A DNA stretch of 7,675 nt from Oscillospiraceae bacterium (GTDB lineage: Bacteria > Bacillota > Clostridia > Oscillospirales > Oscillospiraceae), in assembly GCA_017539635.1 (NCBI GenBank), contig JAFYCQ010000125.1, positions 1-7,675 on the forward strand, read 5' to 3'. The stretch's first letter is position 1. Each line of letters starts with the position of its first letter. The notes beneath the pieces are model-generated. The model saw nothing but the letters and a program-made list of their open reading frames with translations, was not told the origin of the DNA and did no database searches. Shown one piece after another: positions 5,594 through 7,675 of the stretch. Both the position numbers and the translations under genes were made by a program.

Positions 5594-6209
5594 TACAATG
5601 AAGCCCATGGAGATCGAAAAGCGCAGCTTTGAGATAATAACCGAGACTCTGGGAGACCGCCGCTTCCCGCCGGAAAACGAGCCGGTCATCAAAAGGGTCA
5701 TACACACCACGGCGGATTTTGACTACGCCGACAATCTCGTCTTTTCCCCCGACGCGGTAAAAAAGGGCATAGCAGCTCTGAAAGCCGGCTGCTGCATCGT
5801 CACCGACACACAGATGGCCAGAGCCGGAATTAGCAAGCCCGCCCTGAAAAAGCTTGGGGGAGAGGTCTATTGCTTCATGTCCGATGAGGACGTGGCCATT
5901 GAGGCAAAAGAGCGGGGAATAACGAGAGCCACCGTCTCCATGGAGCGGGCGGCGGCGCTTAAAAAGCCCATAATCCTCGCCATCGGCAACGCCCCCACGG
6001 CGCTTATCAGGATACGGGAGCTCATGGACGAGGGAAAGCTCTCGCCGGCTCTCATCATCGGCGTGCCCGTGGGCTTTGTGAACGTGGTGGAGAGCAAGGA
6101 GCTCATAATCGCCTCCGACGCGCCCTATATCGTCGCCCGGGGCAGAAAGGGCGGCAGCAACGTGGCCGCGGCTATATGCAACGCCCTTTTGTACAGCATT
6201 ACGAGATAA
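5586..6209 (+). CDS. cbiC: Cobalt-precorrin-8 methylmutase CbiC
   Basis: CbiC moves the methyl group from C11 to C12 of cobalt-precorrin-8, giving cobyrinic acid, the substrate of CbiA encoded just upstream. The 207-residue length is typical. Family blocks are the PMEIEKRSFEII opening at 7-18, RVIHTTADFDYADN at 37-50 with His40 matching the catalytic histidine, CCIVTDTQMARAGI at 69-82, LAIGNAPTALIRI at 131-143, IIGVPVGFVNVVESKE at 157-172 and the ARGRKGGSNVAAAICNALL tail at 184-202. AAGGAG at 5573-5578 lies 7 bases before the ATG at 5586 and supports this start over Met5 or Met8. It overlaps cbiA by 8 bases and ends 1 base before cbiD. Nine of 22 Ile codons are ATA. Confidence 0.96.
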   Translation: MFDTMKPMEIEKRSFEIITETLGDRRFPPENEPVIKRVIHTTADFDYADNLVFSPDAVKKGIAALKAGCCIVTDTQMARAGISKPALKKLGGEVYCFMSDEDVAIEAKERGITRATVSMERAAALKKPIILAIGNAPTALIRIRELMDEGKLSPALIIGVPVGFVNVVESKELIIASDAPYIVARGRKGGSNVAAAICNALLYSITR

Positions 6210-6210
6210 T

Positions 6211-7341
6211 ATGGAAGAGTACGTATTGGTGGACGGAAAGCGCCTCCGCCTGGGCTACACCACCGGCTCCTGCGCCGCGGCGGCCTCAAAGGCGGCGGTC
6301 TTCATGATCCTTTCCGGGAAAAGGCGGGAGAAGATAACTCTGCTTACGCCAAAGGGCATCACCCTCGATCTGGATATCTGCGGGATAACCATGGGCGAGG
6401 ACTTCGTCCGATGCGCCGTGAAGAAGGACGCGGGGGACGACCCGGACGTAACCGGCGGCGCCCTCATTTTCGCCGAGGTGAGAAAGACCGGGACGCCCGG
6501 CGTCTGTATTGACGGCGGAAAAGGCGTTGGCAGGGTGACGAAGCCCGGCCTTGACCAGCCCGCGGGCGCGGCCGCGATCAATTCCGTGCCCAGAAAAATG
6601 ATAACCGAAAACGTTGAGGAGGTCTGCCGTCTTTTCGACTACGGCGGCGGTATCTCCGTTTTGATAACAGTCCCCGAGGGGGAGGCCTTGGCCAAAAAGA
6701 CCTTCAATCCCCGCCTGGGGATAGAGGGGGGCATTTCAATCATCGGCACCACGGGAATAGTGGAGCCCATGAGCGAAAAGGCCCTGGTGGACGCCATAAT
6801 CGTGGAGCTGCGACAAAGGCGGGCCCAGGGGGAGAAATATGCCCTGCTGACGCCGGGAAACTACGGCTCGGACTTCATAAGAGACGGCCTGGGATTAGAC
6901 CCGGATTTCGCCGTCATGACCAGCAACTTTATCGGCGACTGCCTTGACGCCTGCCGTGACCTGGGCTACAAGGGGGCGCTGTTGGTGGGCCACGTGGGAA
7001 AGCTCGTGAAATTAGCCGGGGGCATGTTCAACACCCACTCAAAATACGGCGACTGCCGCATGGACATTTTAGCCGCCTGCGCCGGAGCCCGGGGCCTTGG
7101 CAAAGAGGGCGTGACTAAAGTGCTGGAATGCGTCATGGCGGACGAGGCACTGAGGATAATCGGCGAGGCGGGACTTAAAGACCAGGTCCTGACATTGCTT
7201 TCACAGCGAATAGACGACATGCTCTCTCACCGCTGCGGGGAGGATTTTTCCTGCGGCGCCATCGTTTTTTCAAAGGTGGGCGGGGAGCTCTGCCGGACGA
7301 AAAAAGCAGGAGAGCTGCTTAAAATCATATCGGAGGGGTAA
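6211..7341 (+). CDS. cbiD: Cobalt-precorrin-5B C1-methyltransferase CbiD
   Basis: CbiD methylates C1 of cobalt-precorrin-5B with SAM and is specific to the anaerobic pathway. It belongs to its own fold rather than the CbiF/CbiH methylase family. The 376-residue protein is full length: LGYTTGSCAAAASKAA at 14-29 (family opening), AVKKDAGDDPDVTGG at 69-83, DGGKGVGRVTKPGL at 101-114, NPRLGIEGGISIIGTTGIVEPMS (a long block starting at 166), LTPGNYGSDF at 213-222 and LLVGHVGKLVKLAGGMFNTHS at 257-277. The ATG at 6211 follows the cbiC stop by 1 base with no clear ribosome binding site, so it probably depends on translation of cbiC. Eleven of 27 Ile codons are ATA. cbiF follows after 2 bases, with no cbiE or cbiT in between. 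Confidence 0.96.
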   Translation: MEEYVLVDGKRLRLGYTTGSCAAAASKAAVFMILSGKRREKITLLTPKGITLDLDICGITMGEDFVRCAVKKDAGDDPDVTGGALIFAEVRKTGTPGVCIDGGKGVGRVTKPGLDQPAGAAAINSVPRKMITENVEEVCRLFDYGGGISVLITVPEGEALAKKTFNPRLGIEGGISIIGTTGIVEPMSEKALVDAIIVELRQRRAQGEKYALLTPGNYGSDFIRDGLGLDPDFAVMTSNFIGDCLDACRDLGYKGALLVGHVGKLVKLAGGMFNTHSKYGDCRMDILAACAGARGLGKEGVTKVLECVMADEALRIIGEAGLKDQVLTLLSQRIDDMLSHRCGEDFSCGAIVFSKVGGELCRTKKAGELLKIISEG

Positions 7342-7343
7342 AG

Positions 7344-7675
7344 ATGGTACATTTTGTCGGGGCCGGCAGCGGGGCTGCCGATCTCATCACCGTCAGGGGG
7401 GCAAGGCTCCTGGGCGAGGCGGACCAGATAATCTACGCCGGGTCTCTCGTAAACCCGGAGCTGCTCAAATACGCAAAGCCCGGGTGCAGGATATTCGACA
7501 GCGCCTATATGACCCTGGAGCAGGTGATGGACGAAATAAAGAAAGCCGAGGCGGAAAACAAGACCACCGTGCGCCTCCACACCGGCGACTCCAGCATTTA
7601 CGGGGCCGTCCGGGAGCAGTTCGACGAGCTGGAAGCTCTGGGCATCGAATACGACGTGACCCCAGGTGTCAGCGC
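7344..7675 (+). CDS. cbiF: Cobalt-precorrin-4 C11-methyltransferase CbiF, 3'-truncated by the window edge
   Basis: CbiF methylates C11 of cobalt-precorrin-4 with SAM, giving cobalt-precorrin-5A, the substrate of CbiG. The first 110 residues are visible, under half of the usual length of roughly 250. They show the tetrapyrrole methylase N-terminal loop VGAGSGAADLITVRGARLL at 5-23, ADQIIYAGSLVNPELL at 26-41 (the YAGSLV block typical of CbiF/CobM), RLHTGDSSIYGAVREQ at 77-92 and a TPGVS motif at 106-110 where the frame leaves the window. The loop reads GAGSGAAD rather than the GAGPGDPD seen in many homologues, which I take as a lineage variant. GGAGG at 7332-7336, inside the end of cbiD, lies 7 bases before the ATG at 7344. 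CobM is the aerobic counterpart. Confidence 0.94.
   Translation, partial: MVHFVGAGSGAADLITVRGARLLGEADQIIYAGSLVNPELLKYAKPGCRIFDSAYMTLEQVMDEIKKAEAENKTTVRLHTGDSSIYGAVREQFDELEALGIEYDVTPGVS

Overview
The window is a dense stretch of an anaerobic (cobalt-early) cobalamin biosynthesis operon, with all genes on the + strand. It covers nine genes: cbiG (5' end cut off), cbiH, cbiJ, a cbiK-type chelatase made as a lipoprotein, a second lipoprotein of unassigned family, cbiA, cbiC, cbiD and cbiF (3' end cut off). CbiG, CbiD and a CbiK-type chelatase together mark the oxygen-independent route. High GC, strong AGGAGG-type ribosome binding sites and two lipoproteins on long Pro/Glu-rich tethers suggest a high-GC Clostridia-type Firmicute, perhaps a gut Oscillospiraceae relative. 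That placement is inference, not proof.

Layout. Positions 1-2099 hold cbiG-cbiH-cbiJ, packed with a 1-base gap and then a 13-base overlap. Positions 2096-4241 hold two lipoprotein genes. The first, a CbiK-family cobaltochelatase with a type II signal peptide, starts inside the stop of cbiJ (ATGA overlap). The second has two tandem, all-beta-looking domains that resemble NEAT-type haem-binding modules, and its stop overlaps the start of cbiA (ATGA again). Positions 4238-7675 hold cbiA-cbiC-cbiD-cbiF with overlaps or gaps of 1-8 bases. The only real non-coding gap is 3149-3278, between the two lipoprotein genes. It carries a 13-bp-stem hairpin, a perfect TATAAT and a second, weaker leader hairpin.

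How the genes work together. CbiK-type chelatases load Co2+ into sirohydrochlorin. CbiF, CbiG, CbiD, CbiH, CbiJ and CbiC then carry the ring through methylations, contraction, acetaldehyde loss, reduction and methyl migration to cobyrinic acid, and CbiA amidates the a and c side chains. cbiL, cbiE and cbiT are not seen and would have to lie outside the window.

The point of most interest is the embedded pair of predicted surface lipoproteins. A chelatase on the outer face of the membrane cannot easily serve a cytoplasmic pathway. With a possible tetrapyrrole-binding neighbour, the pair may be an extracellular tetrapyrrole or cobalt capture or metal-exchange module wired into the B12 operon. 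Isoleucine codon use also changes sharply across the pair (AUA in 1 of 30 Ile codons before it, 30 of 68 in cbiA-cbiC-cbiD), so the operon may be a mosaic of two blocks.
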